Shown: positions 1 through 12,929 of the stretch, piece by piece
How positions within the stretch are numbered: the stretch's first letter is position 1
How the letters are laid out: each line of letters starts with the position of its first letter
Source: Saxidomus purpurata
Taxonomy: Eukaryota; Mollusca; Bivalvia; Venerida; Veneridae
Direction of reading: 5' to 3'
NCBI GenBank assembly: GCA_022818135.1
Contig: JAFMSR010000012.1
Coordinates: 33,318,124 to 33,382,123 of the forward strand
DNA length: 64,000 bases
The notes under the pieces: generated by a model
Seen by the model: only the letters and a program-made list of their open reading frames with translations
The model's database searches: none
What the model was told of the DNA's origin: nothing
Program-made: the position numbers and the translations under genes

Positions 1-600
1 ATAAATCGAGTGTGGAGTGACTAATTGCAATTTAACTCGGTGTGGGTAGCTTGAGTTGGGAGAAAGCTTGGATTGCATTTCGGGTCACAAGGGTCAAGGT
101 CACTCTTACTTAAAATAGAAAAATGTAATTCACCCAGTAAGTTAAGTAAGGAGTGACCAAATGCAATGAAACTTGGTATGTAGGTACCTTGCATTGAGAA
201 CAAGTTCAGGATCGCATTTGGGGTTATTAAGATCAAGGGAAAGGTTACTGTTACTAAAGTAGATGTTTTTTTTCCTAATTTTAAGCTTGTTTTGGGGTAG
301 GGTGGTCAAGGTCAATGTCACTGTTACTAAAATTGATTTGCTATTTATTTTAATTGTTTTTAACATAAAAACATTATTTTTATTTTTTGTGGGGGGAAGT
401 CAAGGTCATGGTCACTCTTACTAAAAACGAAAATCTGGGCGAGGTGTCAAGGTGACTGTTTTGTAGTCTTTTTATCACTGGGGTCAAGGTAACTGTTACT
501 AAATTAGACGTTTTGTTAATTTTAAATTTGTCTCAAAAAACTTACAAATGTTTTTTGAGGTGGGTCAATGTGACTGTTTTTGTTGTTGTTTCTTTAAGAT
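1..600. repeat. Diverged tandem repeats with GTCAAGGTCA core
   Basis: Several imperfect units carry 'ggtcaaggtcactgttact' or close variants, separated by T-rich spacers (for example near 89, 231, 309, 399 and 483). Spacing is irregular and no frame stays open. The same core recurs at 21.5-21.8 kb and 54.4-54.8 kb. I know this motif from bivalve intergenic repeats. No function is implied. Confidence 0.6.
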
Positions 601-865
601 TAAATAAAATACAACTTACACTGGCGATTTTGAAACCTGTGATTTCTTGCTCTTCTTACTAAGGTGTCTTCGTATTTACAGATTGCATTGTTCATCGATT
701 GGGAATATAATAACATGAGATGCAGAACTATATCAAAATGCAACATGCTGCGAAGCTGTTTTCAATTTCCTTCATGAACATATAGATATGAATTCAAATC
801 AAACAATATTTCAGCTACTAAAGTATAGAAGGAAAATGTCTTTGCATAAATGTGTGAAATGTTGT

Positions 866-934
866 GCACACACACACACGCACGCACGCACGCACACACG
901 CACACACACACACACACGCACACGCTCACACACA
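866..934. repeat. (CA)n microsatellite
   Basis: About 70 bases of CA dinucleotides with CG interruptions. Open frames through it on both strands encode only His/Thr or Cys/Val runs and are not genes. Confidence 0.95.
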
Positions 935-939
935 ACAAA

Positions 940-2875
940 GAAGGAAACTGACATTTTGAGCCATCAAGTGTGGTGCTGGCTTGTCTTTTTATGACTGTCA
1001 ATATGGTGCTTGGTCTGAAAGACGACATAAGAATATAAAACGTGTTAAAGGGAGAGAGTTTTAGATAAGCTTGAAGCTTTCTACTCGATCCTAAATGTCT
1101 ATCATAAATGTGATATGTATATATTGAATAAAATATTCTTTAAACCAATGAAACTTGTTCTCAACCGTTTAGTTCCATTTTTGTCTCACTGCATTGAATA
1201 CCACAGCGACGGGACACGGAAAGCTGATGTGTTGTTTTGCGAGGGGAAGCAATTTGGCATTATTAAGCAAATAATTCCATATATGATTCTTTTATCATTT
1301 CTACGATAGTTATTCAAACTAAGAGAAAACAAATGCCTCAACATAGCATATTTTTGTTCATTTTAATAAAAAATGCCGACTTTCTGATGCAAATAGCGCA
1401 GGGATATTATCTTAGATATGACAAGAAGGAAGAATTCATTAATGTTGTTTCAGCAATAAGAATGGTATTGCTTTGAAGACATACTCCTATAGCTTCTAAC
1501 ATAGGACTTTTTAGTTAGCTCATGATTTTCATAACGAAGTTTATTAAGATTCTCAATTTAAACACAACTGAGAAAATGTATGAAAACAGCTTTCAGAGAA
1601 TTTTGTAATTATTGATGCGAAAGTAACATCTTTACATCATATTAGTTACTGCATGAATCATTGTGTAATTGCCGATCAATTCAACAGTGTTAATATCTTT
1701 ATATTACTGACTGAACGTATATTCCAAGACAGTCTTCTTCGGTTACAAGTAAGTGCTTCTTAAATAAATTTTCAGATATTTATTTTAATATAATTTTGAA
1801 TGTAAAAACATGGCTAGGTAGTTTAGTTTCTTACATTAGTTGCCTTAGTATATTATACAACCGTAAGTTGTTCAAGACAAACATTTTCTACATATTTCAT
1901 CTGAGATTTACAATTTCACTCTATCTTTATTTTAGCAGATGCATTGATAACCATTTCAATTTTGAATTTTAAACTGTCTAACGACGCTTAAATTACTAAG
2001 AATATTATTATATCCAAACATTTGCTTACAAACAGTTTTGAGAACCATTTTTCACTTATTTAAAGAATGAGAAACAGGCGGTGAATGCTCTGAAATAGTT
2101 GGTTTATCCAGGTCCGTTTTCCGAACATGTTAGAAAACTATTTTTTATGGAAGCTGAGTTAATCAAAATAGCGTCCCTCATTAAATGATTAAGAAATAAA
2201 TAAAAACGGATATATTTTGTGACTAAGGTAAGTGTATTTTCTTTTACAACATTTTCTATAGATGTGCCGTTCATTTCAGCAATGCTTGAATTTTACAAAA
2301 GTTATTCAGTAACATACCTTATAACTGAACATAATTGGGGAGAAAGGTTTTCCGATTTAAAATGTGAAAAGAATTTGTACTATCATTTATAACTAAGCTT
2401 TCTTCCTGAGAAAAACCCACAGTCTGATGGTTGGAGTCACTTGCTTGATAGTACTGAAACTTGATTTAGGCTCCATGGTTCGAGCCCCGCTGCCTATGTT
2501 GTCTCTGACTATTAGAAAGTTGGCAGTTTCTTACAGTAGATAGGGGTCTGTAAACTACCCAGAAACATTGGTAAATTTTCCGCCTACAAATAATTCAAAT
2601 ATTGTTGAAACGGTTGTTAAATCTGTATAATATGCTCGATGCGACCCCTGCTTTTATATCAACACCCTGTGTTTTCTTTTACTTAATTGAGTTTTAATCA
2701 TACAGTGTGTAGATCTATTACCTTGAACAAACAACTTAGAATGGAAAATGTACTGGTTGAAAAACGAATTACTCAAGTCTTTCTTGCGACCTCTGTATCA
2801 TTACGCGTTATGTAAGAAGCTTGCTTCGTTTCTTACTCCGCTATAAAAGCTTGTGCGTTAATATCATGCAGTTTA
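940..2875. other. No recognisable feature
   Basis: AT-rich sequence with only short open frames that have no recognisable domain and no consistent splice sites. I see no RNA gene. Confidence 0.5.
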
Positions 2876-2879
2876 ACAT

Positions 2880-3030
2880 GGGTGGTGCGGTGGTCGAGTG
2901 GTTAACGCTCTGGTCTACCTATTTCGAGGTCCCCGTTTCGAATCCCGGCCGGGGGTAGAAACGGTTTTACTGTTTTCCGTAACTCAATCTAATAAGAAAG
3001 CGTTCCACGCCATGAAATGATTGTCACGGT
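2880..3030 (+). repeat. tRNA-derived SINE
   Basis: A tRNA-like head (about 2882-2957) has an A-box-like 'ggtcgagtggttaacgctc' and a B-box-like 'gtttcgaatcccggc', the RNA polymerase III internal promoter elements. It is followed by a non-tRNA body with 'gttttccgtaactcaatc'. No clean tRNA fold with a defined anticodon is apparent, so I call a SINE head rather than a functional tRNA gene. Confidence 0.7.
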
Positions 3031-3099
3031 ATTCTTGAAAACTTGCCGTCAGAATAATACACACCATGTAGAATAATTAGCAAGTAACACTAGCAAATT

Positions 3100-3480
3100 A
3101 AGGTTACACTTATCAACATTAATAAACATACGCTTATCATTCGCAGTGCAAGTAGTTGAATTTCCTGAATGCAGTTTCCTTTTTTCTTCAGTTGTCATAA
3201 CAGTTAATGTGCAATTGTATATATTCCAAAGATACATGATATTAAACTGCCAGTACGTGATGTAGATTTTTAACATTACAATGTTCTTCATGCATTCAAT
3301 TCTGTGCTCTTCGATCTGTTTATAATTTCATTAATCAGTAAATTTCGCTGACCATCCATTTGTAAATTATGGGTACATTATGCAGTTAGGAAAAGACAAG
3401 TCTTTTCTCAAACAAAACTGGTAAAGGTTGTCTGAAAATAAAACTTATGAAGGTGGGGCTATAACATTAACTCTCATAAA
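3100..3480. repeat. Local diverged duplication, copy 1
   Basis: Shares blocks in the same order with 4320-4860: 'cgcttatcatt', 'tttcttcagttgtcata', 'gtttataatt', 'aatcagtaaatttcgc', 'ccatttgtaaatta', 'aactggtaaaggttgt'. The copies are well diverged with several indels. No coding potential recognised. Confidence 0.5.
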
Positions 3481-4319
3481 AAAACTTGTGACTTCAAAGA
3501 TACAAATTATTCCAGTGAGATTAAGTAATCAACAAGGGCATAAGCCCAAGGTTAAATACGTACAACGAGGCTTGCCGATTTTGATATCTATGCAATTTTA
3601 TTGAATCATAAAGAGTTATTTTCTCACCGTTTAAACGCATGTCACATATGTAAGTCGGAATAAGTGGATACAGGATGGGGATAAATATCTTTCTCATTTT
3701 TCTCGATTTTACTTCAAAACTGCTATCGATGGGTTGCAGAAAAGAATACCAGCAACCATGTTTATTTCAAAAATTTACAGAATTCGATTTTTTGTCTGCT
3801 TACAATTAACTAAAAATTCCGGCACATATGCCATGGGAGATAATGTTTATCTGACATGGAGCAATGAAATTATCTCATTAGGTGACGATAATATCTTCAA
3901 TCGAATATCTTGCATTTGTCTTAACGAATATCCATTAATGAGCAAGTATCTCATGCAAGAAACCTGCATATCGACTTGCACTTTGAAGGCTAGATATTTT
4001 AAAACAAACTTACCGAAATGATATCTTTATAAAAACAAACATCTTTAGTGTGTATGGGAAAGTGCCGTCAGATTTAACGTGACGTCACAATTGTTTTACG
4101 TTACGTCACAAGGAAGCACGTAAGTCGTCTTGGGGGGGTGAAAACTAATTTTCGCACTGTGTCAAAATGCAGATATCCCACAGGTTGCAAGAAAAGTATT
4201 CGCGCATTTACCCATGTGAGATAAAGTGAATCAACAGTCATAGTGATACAACTAGCAAATGGTTAGCGTTCAAAACGAGGCCGCGAGTATATGGACGTAT
4301 TCGCCGATGGGTGGGACCT

Positions 4320-4860
4320 TAATACGCATACGCTTATCATTCCATTGTTAAATCACAGCTTTCAAAAGTAAGAAGAAATTGTGCAAATGCATGCATGAAA
4401 AAATGCAATCACTTTTTTCAATTTTCTTCAGTTGTCATAGAAAAGATCTAACTAAGAAATGACCAGTATGTTTATTTAAAAATAACAATTTTACAGCCAT
4501 ACATGTTATTGCTTACAATTAACGTAAAAATAGTCCGCCAGCGATGTGAGACAAGCGATGTGAGATAAGTTTTTTCACCTATGGGATACATATTTCCCGA
4601 ATTTCCCGTTGAATAAACTGTTCTTCATCGCTTATTTTCAATTCTGTGTCTGCTTACGATCAGTTTATAATTAGTCCGGCAGCGATGTGAGATAATCAGT
4701 AAATTTTTCGCCTATGGGATACATTTCCATTTGTAAATTAAGATAGACTTATCACATTGGTGTTAGGGGAAAGACAATTTTTTTTCGAAATTTAACTGGT
4801 AAAAGTTGTATAGAAATAAAAGTGCTGTGAGCGCTGAAGGCGGGGTTTTTCATCCCATCC
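4320..4860. repeat. Local diverged duplication, copy 2
   Basis: Partner of 3100-3480. It also has an internal duplication: 'gcgatgtgagataa' followed by 'cctatgggatacat' occurs twice (about 4555-4595 and 4683-4727). No gene recognised. Confidence 0.5.
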
Positions 4861-4869
4861 TGTAGCAAT

Positions 4870-5900
4870 CCTCTATATTTAATGGTTTAAATTCATAAAA
4901 ACAACTTCTTGACCTTCGTGATTTGCCGCTGGATACCGTACCAAAAACTCGGCACAGCGTTTTTGGACGGATCGAAACTGTGGGTTTCAGAGGACATGAA
5001 AGCAGATTCACTTTATACGACACAGAATGAACGATTAACAAATATATGGGTGGCAGGGAAGGTCAATTGTTTTATTGTAAAACGTACGTTAAATGAAAAA
5101 TAATCACATGGTCAACATTATAAATTGTTTGACAGACCAGTAAAAATAATTCGATCTGCGCTTTGTTAAATTTCAAGCGTTATGAACTGATGATGTGTAT
5201 CGAACATTATTGTGAACCAAGCCCAGACTTTGAAACAGAAATGAACAAAGCAATACCAGTAATGAAATATAAATACAGTACTGTGCAATGTGTATAACAG
5301 GGAAACCCAAATATGATACTTGGATACCTTGTTATCGGTAAATCCGTTCACTGGGCCTACTCAGCTTCAACTTGACAAGTAGCGTCAGCCTCTATTAATG
5401 GCGGGTAATTTTGTTCACGTGAGTTCACTCTCGGGAATGTGCGTAAATTATTTTTTTTTAAAGAAATTTATTTCAAGGTAAGTATATATGTGCTCGTTTG
5501 TAAAATTAATAAGAAAGTTGTCAATGGAATAACATCATTAATTTGGAAATCAAACTGCAAACTCTTAATTATATCGCGTTCCGTACGTTCCGTAAATATC
5601 CGTACTTTTCCGTGATATGATTATCTTCCGTAATCAGTTAACATCGCAATAATTTCTAAAGCAGAGTCTATGAAAAAATGTGTAATACAGTCTATTAGCT
5701 ATGGGCCTTTCTGCAATCGTTTGAAGTTGTTTGTACTGTTTTTATTTGTAATTAGTTATTATCGTATGCGACATTCAAACAAAACATTGATCTGGTCTGT
5801 CTTGCACTACTTTCCCAAAGCGTATGTTTATAGTTGTTATTCGCACATATCACAGTTAAATTGTATGCAGTGTTTGAAATGTAGAATACATGGAACTGTA
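4870..5900. other. No recognisable feature
   Basis: Unique-looking AT-rich DNA. The open frames are short, overlap on both strands and contain no recognisable domain. Confidence 0.45.
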
Positions 5901-5907
5901 TCACCAT

Positions 5908-6494
5908 GTACAACCTCCGGCTTTGACAGCAGTTCCGGCGTTGACAGCAGCTCCAAATTCAAAGTTTTACGCAGGGTAGGTATTTCTGTTGTCTTAGTGA
6001 GTAACGGCCAGTATATATTGTTTCAGCATAGATCAATGAATCAACATGTGAAATAATGTCTAAACAAGCACCGCGAATGAGGAGAACATTCTCGGTTAAT
6101 ACGAAAGTGTTGCCGAAAATCGTGTGTTTTCACATTCGGCATTAATTATAAGAGTAAATATTCAGACATGAAAAAATTGAATAGCCGGGGACAAACTTTA
6201 ACCATTTTTCTAAAAGTCTGCCAAGTTTCACCGTGTAATATGCCGTTTTAAAAGAGATACAGGCGTTTAAAGTTGACAAGGAACACGGATCTGGCTAACG
6301 GGATTGGCAGTTCCTTTTCGTAACGGTTATAGGTCACAGCAGCTCTCGTCAATTTTTATGTTTACAGAAACAGCAGTGTCGAAAAATGCGAAAATCAGTG
6401 AAAATTGCGTGTTTCAGCCGCTTTGCATCGCTTGTTTGCTTTTTTTCTGCACCAAATGGCATTGCAACTAATACACGTGGACTGCGGGTAAATA
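5908..6494 (+). repeat. Inverted dispersed repeat, copy 1
   Basis: Reverse complement of 8043-8491 over most of its length. Shared blocks include 'gacagcagctccaaattcaa', 'taatatgccgttttaaaaga', 'gacactgctgtttc' (here reversed) and the end 'ctgcgggtaa'. About 130 bases in the middle (roughly 6040-6170) are absent from the other copy. No conserved reading frame, so it is probably a non-autonomous element. Confidence 0.75.
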
Positions 6495-6669
6495 GCACTT
6501 TTGACGTAATGTACAACAATATAGTCAGGAAAGTTACATTTACACAAATTTTGTTGAAAAGGAACGATAATATGACAACACTCAAGTATCCATAGTCGCA
6601 TTCTTTTCATCGCCATTGAAACAAATGCATGTACATTGAACTTTTAGGAGGCCAAAAATGAGTAATATA

Positions 6670-6880
6670 TTGATCGCCTCTATGGTCGAGTCGATAAGGT
6701 CGCTGACTTGTAATCACAATGACCATGAGTTCAGTGAGAAAGTTTGAAGTTCCATACGCAGGATTAAGGTCTCATACTGGTCCTTACAAGGAACAATGGG
6801 GAGGTCAACTGTCCGCCTGTACCTGACTGAAAAAGTGTTGAAGAACGGAGATTTAACTGAAACCAAACCTAAAAAAATAC
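6670..6880 (+). repeat. SINE-like element with tRNA-like head
   Basis: The head at 6673-6735 has an A-box-like 'tggtcgagtcgataagg' and a degenerate B box 'gagttcagtgag'. The body includes 'cgcctgtacctgactgaaaa' and 'gttgaagaacggagatttaac', typical of SINE tails with an 'aacggcgttaaa'-like motif. Probably a pseudogene copy. Confidence 0.6.
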
Positions 6881-6884
6881 ATAA

Positions 6885-7480
6885 TTACCCCGAAAGTCGT
6901 TTCTAATAGTGCCGGGTACTAGAATATTTCTTTCTGACGTACAATGCTCAAACATGTCGTTTGTTCATTTTATCAATTCGCTACAAGACTTTCGAACATT
7001 CATGTACACATATTTACCTATCATAGTTTTTGTTTCGTTTTTTAAAAGCACTGGCAAACTTTGTTTACTTTCACATCTTTAGCAGATACAGAACACGTAG
7101 TTTTTATCCATGATCAGTGTATTACATCGCACTAAATACAATCCCTTCAGTGCAACAAGGTTGTAACTCATATTAAAGTAAGAAGGAAATATGACCGTGT
7201 TGCATGAAAATAGGGTCATACAAATTGTATCTTTATCAAAGATAAAACAATACGTAGCACATGTTTCGGAAAACTTCAATTTTTTGCAAGAGGTCTCTAA
7301 CACAGTAAATATCATGATAGATTTTACATTCAGGCATTTATGGAAGCTGCTTCAAAGCAACACACAAAACGCATTTAATTGAATATATTCCGTTAAAGAA
7401 GATTTTGGAACCGCCCTTTAATAAAAGTGGTATTTAACACCGCAAAACGACGTTTTTGATGGATAATATAAAATTTATGA
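6885..7480. other. No recognisable feature
   Basis: AT-rich DNA with two overlapping short open frames on opposite strands and no domain. Confidence 0.4.
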
Positions 7481-7486
7481 AGTAAA

Positions 7487-7550
7487 GGGTTGTGCGATGG
7501 TGGAGTGGTTATCATTAAGAGATTCCCGGTTCGAATCCCGGCCTGCGCCA
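7487..7550 (+). repeat. Degenerate tRNA-like SINE head
   Basis: An A-box-like 'tggtggagtggttatc' and a perfect B-box 'ggttcgaatcccggc' are only about 30 bases apart, so the anticodon arm is mostly deleted. It cannot fold as a functional tRNA. I read it as a SINE relic. Confidence 0.65.
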
Positions 7551-7559
7551 TGGACATTT

Positions 7560-8040
7560 AGAAAATTTAGAAAAATGTTCAGTGTTTGCCAACCATCTAG
7601 ATATGAACTGGTTAGAAACCCATAAACTTGTGAGGATAAGTGCTATACCGTCCGGCACGTTAGAGAGCAAAGGGATGTATTCGTAAAGAGCTAGGGTTTG
7701 GTGCCAGGATTCTGTCTCTTCAACTTACACTTGACTAATATACGTCAATGTTTATTACATAGTTTTAAAGGTTAATATGGTTGAATATAGTGTAAGATTT
7801 AAAACGCTGCATAGAGCAAGCGGACCGGTATATTTATGTGACTCTGTCAATGCTAGCAATTCCTGTTTATGTGTAACATCTTCATGCATACTTAGTCTTT
7901 TAACTCTTTATTGATATATCTGCTATAAATTAAGGAAGTAAAATGAAACCAGTTTACATTAAATAATGAAATTGGCAATGACACTATACGAGCCGTATAA
8001 TAACAAACGAGAAAAGGAATTTAAATTTGCACGTCAATTT
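7560..8040. other. No recognisable feature
   Basis: AT-rich spacer between the SINE relic and the inverted repeat. Nothing recognised. Confidence 0.4.
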
Positions 8041-8042
8041 CC

Positions 8043-8491
8043 ATTTATTACCCGCAGTCCACGTGAATTAGTTGAAATGCCATTTTGGACAGAAAAAGAA
8101 GCAAACAAGCGATGCAAAACGGCTGAAACACGCACTTTTCAGTGGTTTTCGCATTTTTCGACACTGCTGTTTCCGTAAACATAAAAATTGACGGGAGATG
8201 CTTTCATTTATTACCGTTACGAAAAGGAACTGCCAATCCCTTTAGCCAGATCCGTGTGCCTTGTCAACTTTAAACGCCTGTATCTCTTTTAAAACGGCAT
8301 ATTACAAGACTTTTAGAAAAATGGTTGGAGTTTGTCTTTGATCTATGCTGAAACAATATTTACAAGCCGTTACTCACAAAGACAACAGAAAAGGCAAAAA
8401 CATTCACAAATACCTACCCTTCGTAAAAACGCGCATTTGAATTTGGAGCTGCTATCAACGCCGAAACTGCTGTCAACGCTGGACGTTGTAC
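8043..8491 (-). repeat. Inverted dispersed repeat, copy 2
   Basis: Opposite-orientation partner of 5908-6494. Both copies end at the same motif (here 'ttacccgcag'). It abuts the left end of the foldback element at 8496. Confidence 0.75.
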
Positions 8492-8495
8492 ACTG

Positions 8496-10352
8496 TCTGT
8501 ATGTGCCTTATTTCCTGTTCCTGTTCCAAAATGACATTCGTGACCCTTTGGGCACTACTGCATGAAATTCTATAAATGTTCCGGAACGTGTCAAAGCAAA
8601 GGAATGGGAATGGTAAAGGGTCAATAGAGACGATCCTATCTCCCTATGGCATCACTTCCAGAAAGTCTGCGAGTCTTCCTGAAAGTGCCACAGACCGGTG
8701 CAAATGACCTAGTATTTAACCGGGATGTTGTGAACGACTTATTCCCATTGGTACCACTTCCTGAAAGTCTGCGGGACTTCCTGAAAGTGTCACAGACCAT
8801 AGGAAACGGATAATTACCCACTAGGAATATCTAAGGGAGGTACAACTCGTTTGATACTGCCTCCTGAAAGTATGCGAGTCTTCCTGAAAGTGTCGCAGAC
8901 CGATGCAAACGGATTCTAACCTTTTAGGAATATCTGAGGGATGTAATACTCGTTTGACACCGCCTCCTGAAAGTCTGCGAGTGCTCCTGAAACTGTTGCA
9001 GACCAATTTAATCGGATAATAACTGTAAGGAATATTTGTGGGAGGTAGATCTCGTTTGACACCGCCTCCTTAAAGTCTGCGAGTGTTCCTTAAACTGTCG
9101 CAGACCAATGTAAACGGATAGTAACCTTTTAGAAATATTTATGAGAGGTAGAACTCGTTAGGTGCCGCCTCCCGAAAGTCTACGAGTGTTCCTTAAACTG
9201 TCGCAGACTAATGTAAACGGATAATAAACTTTTAGGAATATTTAGGAGAGTGAGAACTCGTTTGACACCGCCTCCTGAAAGTCTTCGAGTGTTCCTGACC
9301 AGTATTAAATACTGGTGCAAATGAACTCAGATGGTACTGGGATATTATGTACGACTTTATTTTCAATGGCACCACTTCCTGAAAGTCTGCGAGTGTTTCT
9401 GAAAGTATCGCAGACTTGTCCAAAATTAAGATGGAACAGGGATGCTATGAATGACCTCAGAGGGATGGAATGATGCCTGAGAGGGATAGCGGAGACCCCT
9501 TAGAGGACCTTCGGGGGTTCTCCGAGCGGTTGAGATAAGATGTGGAGGTACTCAGAGGGATGGAGGGAAGCCTTGGAGGGATCGCGGAGGTCCTCAGTGG
9601 GATTGTAGAGACCACCAAAACGATGTAGAGGAACTAAGCTAAAAGAAAATGAAACTGCGAAACACTCGCAGACTCTCAGGAGGCGGTGTTAAACGAGTTC
9701 TACCTCCAATAAATATATCCTAAAAGGTTAATATGCGTTAACTTTGGTCTGCGAAAGTTTCAGGAACACTCGCAGACATTCAGGCGGCAGTGTCAAACGA
9801 GTTCTACCTCACATAAATATTCCTACAAGGTTATCATCCGTTTACATTTGTCTGCGACAGTTTCAGGAGCACTAGCAGACTTTCAGGAGTCGGTGTTAAA
9901 CGAGTTCTACCTCCCTCAGATATTCCTTAAAGGTAATTAGCAGTTTGCATCGGTCTGCGACACTTTCAGGAAGACGTGCATACTTTCAAGAGGCAGTGCC
10001 AAACGTGTTGTACCTCTCTTAGATATTCGGGTAATCATCCGTTTCAACTGGTCTGCGACACTTTCAGGAAGTTCCGTTGACTTTCAGGAAGTAGTGCCAA
10101 TGGAAATTAAGTCGTTCATAACATCCCGGGTCAATCCTAGGTTATTTGCACCGGTCTGTGGCACTTTCAGGAACACTCGCAGACTTTCTCGAAGCGATGC
10201 CATAGTGAGTTAGGATCGTCTCAATTGACCCTTTATCATTCCCATTCTTTTGTCTTAACTCGTTCTGGAGTATTCGTAGACTTTCAGGCATCAGTGCCAA
10301 AGGGGTCACGAATGTCATTTTGGAACAGGAACAGGAAATAAGGCGCATACAG
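8496..10352. mobile_element. Foldback-type element with repeat-filled arms
   Basis: Two long inverted arms (about 8496-9425 and 9650-10352) flank a GA-rich centre of about 220 bases. Each arm begins with the terminal block 'gccttatttcctgttcctg' and then carries about six or seven tandem units of roughly 100-105 bases. A unit has the order 'gcctcctgaaagtctgcgag', 'gtcgcagacc', 'aaacggataat', 'taggaatatt' and 'gggaggta'. The right arm reads these in reverse complement. Units are diverged and no transposase is seen. This matches non-autonomous foldback elements. A relic of one unit lies at 22625-23000. Confidence 0.8.
9430..9645. repeat. GA-rich centre of the foldback element
   Basis: Repeated motifs such as 'gagggat', 'gcggagacc' and 'cctcag' form an imperfect low-complexity core between the arms. 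No coding frame. Confidence 0.55.
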
Positions 10353-10414
10353 CTCCATATATACTACTGTGGTATGCTAACTTAGGCCTTGGGGCATTGA
10401 TATAAACGAATATA

Positions 10415-11015
10415 AACAAGAACTATCTTTGAAAAAGATTGTCGGAGCAATTTTGAGTATATGAAAGAGATCGGTTACATTTTATAGTAAAAATCATTTT
10501 CACTCAGACGGCGCGACATTTCAAAGTGAAACTAATTATGCACCTTGACCTGTACGAGAAGCCATGACCCTTCGCTAAACAGAGATGTAAGACCGAATGT
10601 TCTCCCGACTAAGCTTACCAGCCAATTGCCAATTTTCTCCCAAATTGTAATTATGTACCTTGACACGCCTCAGGAAAACAACACTTAATTCGTGTTTTTC
10701 TTATTAAATATGTTTCTCGAAGTATGGATCGTTTTACACTGGTCGAGAAAGTTAAGTTACTCTACACTTATAAGAAACATACGTTTGGCGGTAACAACAT
10801 AGTATGTTGATAGATAGGAATTATTTACATACTAAAATTATAAAACCATTCAAGAAAGACTGAAAATGCAAGAGTATTTTATTGACCTTTTTCTTTCGGT
10901 ATGATCCAATTAAAGGTGACTCATAGATAAATTTCTCAAAAAAAAAAAAGTTATATACATTCTACCCGGTTGCAAAGCTACCAACTTCCGGTCAAAAGCC
11001 CGCTTAATACGGCAA
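10415..11015. repeat. Dispersed repeat family R, copy 1
   Basis: Collinear with 19610-20270. Shared blocks in order: 'tctttgaaaaagattg', 'tcggagcaattttgagtat', an inverted tRNA-like segment, 'tttttcttattaaatatg', 'attataaaaccattca', 'gactgaaaatgcaagagtat' and 'ttccggtcaaaagc'. No reading frame is conserved between copies. Confidence 0.65.
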
Positions 11016-11104
11016 AATCAAATTAAAACACAGACACGTATATTCATGCGACAGAACAGTTTTATCAACGGTTAAAGTAAGGAAATGATTGAAAACATAT
11101 CGGA

Positions 11105-11300
11105 TTTTGTGTGTTTTTAATTACGAGTGTTTCGAACCGACTCCTATCGGGATAAGTCTTCTTTAGCACGCTGTAAAATTATATAAAAAGGCCGTTACTT
11201 TAGAGTTATATGCGACCTTCAGTCGGTACTTAGTTTCGACCTGCAATGTTCCGAACTTTGAAGGTTGAAGCTGGTCAGGTCGAAGCTTTAAATTAAAGAA
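11105..11300 (+). repeat. Diverged inverted pair around the homopolymer tract, left arm
   Basis: Reverse complement of about 12495-12690. Shared pieces include 'ggattttgtgtgtttttaa', 'gggataagtcttctt', 'tgcaatgtt' and 'ggttgaagctggtcagg'. Identity is roughly three quarters by eye. The pair brackets the homopolymer tract. Confidence 0.6.
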
Positions 11301-11470
11301 ACTGAAAGTGCTAGACCATTTCTTCATTATTTTCAATGAACTCGAATGAAAAGGCCAATAATCGGTTCTTGGACGAGAAAGTACGTAGGAAGTATATATC
11401 TGCATTTCACTGTGATCACGACTGTTTTCATGCTCAAATATTTTTGTCTAAACACACTTTGGCACATAAT

Positions 11471-12119
<649 letters not shown>

Positions 12120-12494
12120 CCTGTGAATGGCTCTTGTTGTATACTTAAACAGTTTTTAAAGACAAACTTGGCACGCGCTCTTCGCTTAGCCTTATCTTAG
12201 TAGTTTACAGTGATGTTTTGAGACAAGTCCAAATTATATAGTGCAAAAACAGTTTGTAATCAAATTCAGGCTTGAAAACAATGGAATATCATTCTCTTTG
12301 AGTTATTGAGATGACAGATAAATCATAAACGATATAGCGAATCCTCACAGTGCAGTTTCATATCAGAACAAAAAAAAGGAACGTGTCCATGTGTGTGTGC
12401 GGTCAAAGGAGAATAGCATACCTGTATAGAAGCGGAGTTACTTTTCTAAATAAAAAAGTTCACCAGGAGAAATTCCAAGGCATTTGTACATAAT

Positions 12495-12690
12495 GATTTT
12501 CTATCCGTCAAAGTTTCGGCCTGACCAGATTCAACCTTCAATAACTTTTAAAGTCTGAAACATTGCTGGTCAAAACAGAGGGGGGAAGTTTCTATAGCCC
12601 TTGCTAACAATTTTCATATAATTTCACAGCGATGAAAAGAAGACTTATCCCGGTATGAATTCGTTTGACCTGGTTAAAAACACACAAAAT
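12495..12690 (-). repeat. Diverged inverted pair around the homopolymer tract, right arm
   Basis: Partner of 11105-11300 in opposite orientation. It lies just upstream of another partial copy of repeat R (12740-12925). Confidence 0.6.
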
Positions 12691-12739
12691 CCGCCATTTT
12701 CTCAAGTTTGCAATTTTGTTTTCTAAATAAAACCTAATT

Positions 12740-12925
12740 AAATTTAAAAATGCAAGAGTATTTTATTGACCTTTTTACATTCGGTATTTTCCAATCAAAA
12801 TGTGCCTTACAGATTAAATTTCTCTATTTTAAATGCTGTTGAACATTTTATCTGTCATTTCATTGGCGGTTGAAAGATATCAATTTCCGGTCAAAAGCGA
12901 GCTTAATACGGCTGCGCCGATAAAA
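12740..12925. repeat. Dispersed repeat family R, partial copy 2
   Basis: Matches the 3' part of copies 1 and 3: 'aaaaatgcaagagtatttta', 'ttgacctttttacattcggt', 'aaaatgtgcc', 'atttccggtcaaaagcg' and 'tacggctgcgccga'. Confidence 0.65.
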
Positions 12926-12929
12926 AGCA

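Noticed and set aside
1035..1100. SINE family S tail ('ataagcttgaagctttctac')
   Set aside because: Only about 20 bases match and no tRNA head is present, so it is too weak to call.
3734..4021. 95-codon plus-strand frame
   Set aside because: No domain or signal recognised, codon usage unremarkable, and it lies in a locally duplicated repeat region.
5670..6056. 128-codon plus-strand frame
   Set aside because: It runs from unique DNA into a dispersed repeat, has no domain, and the frame is not kept in the second copy of the repeat.
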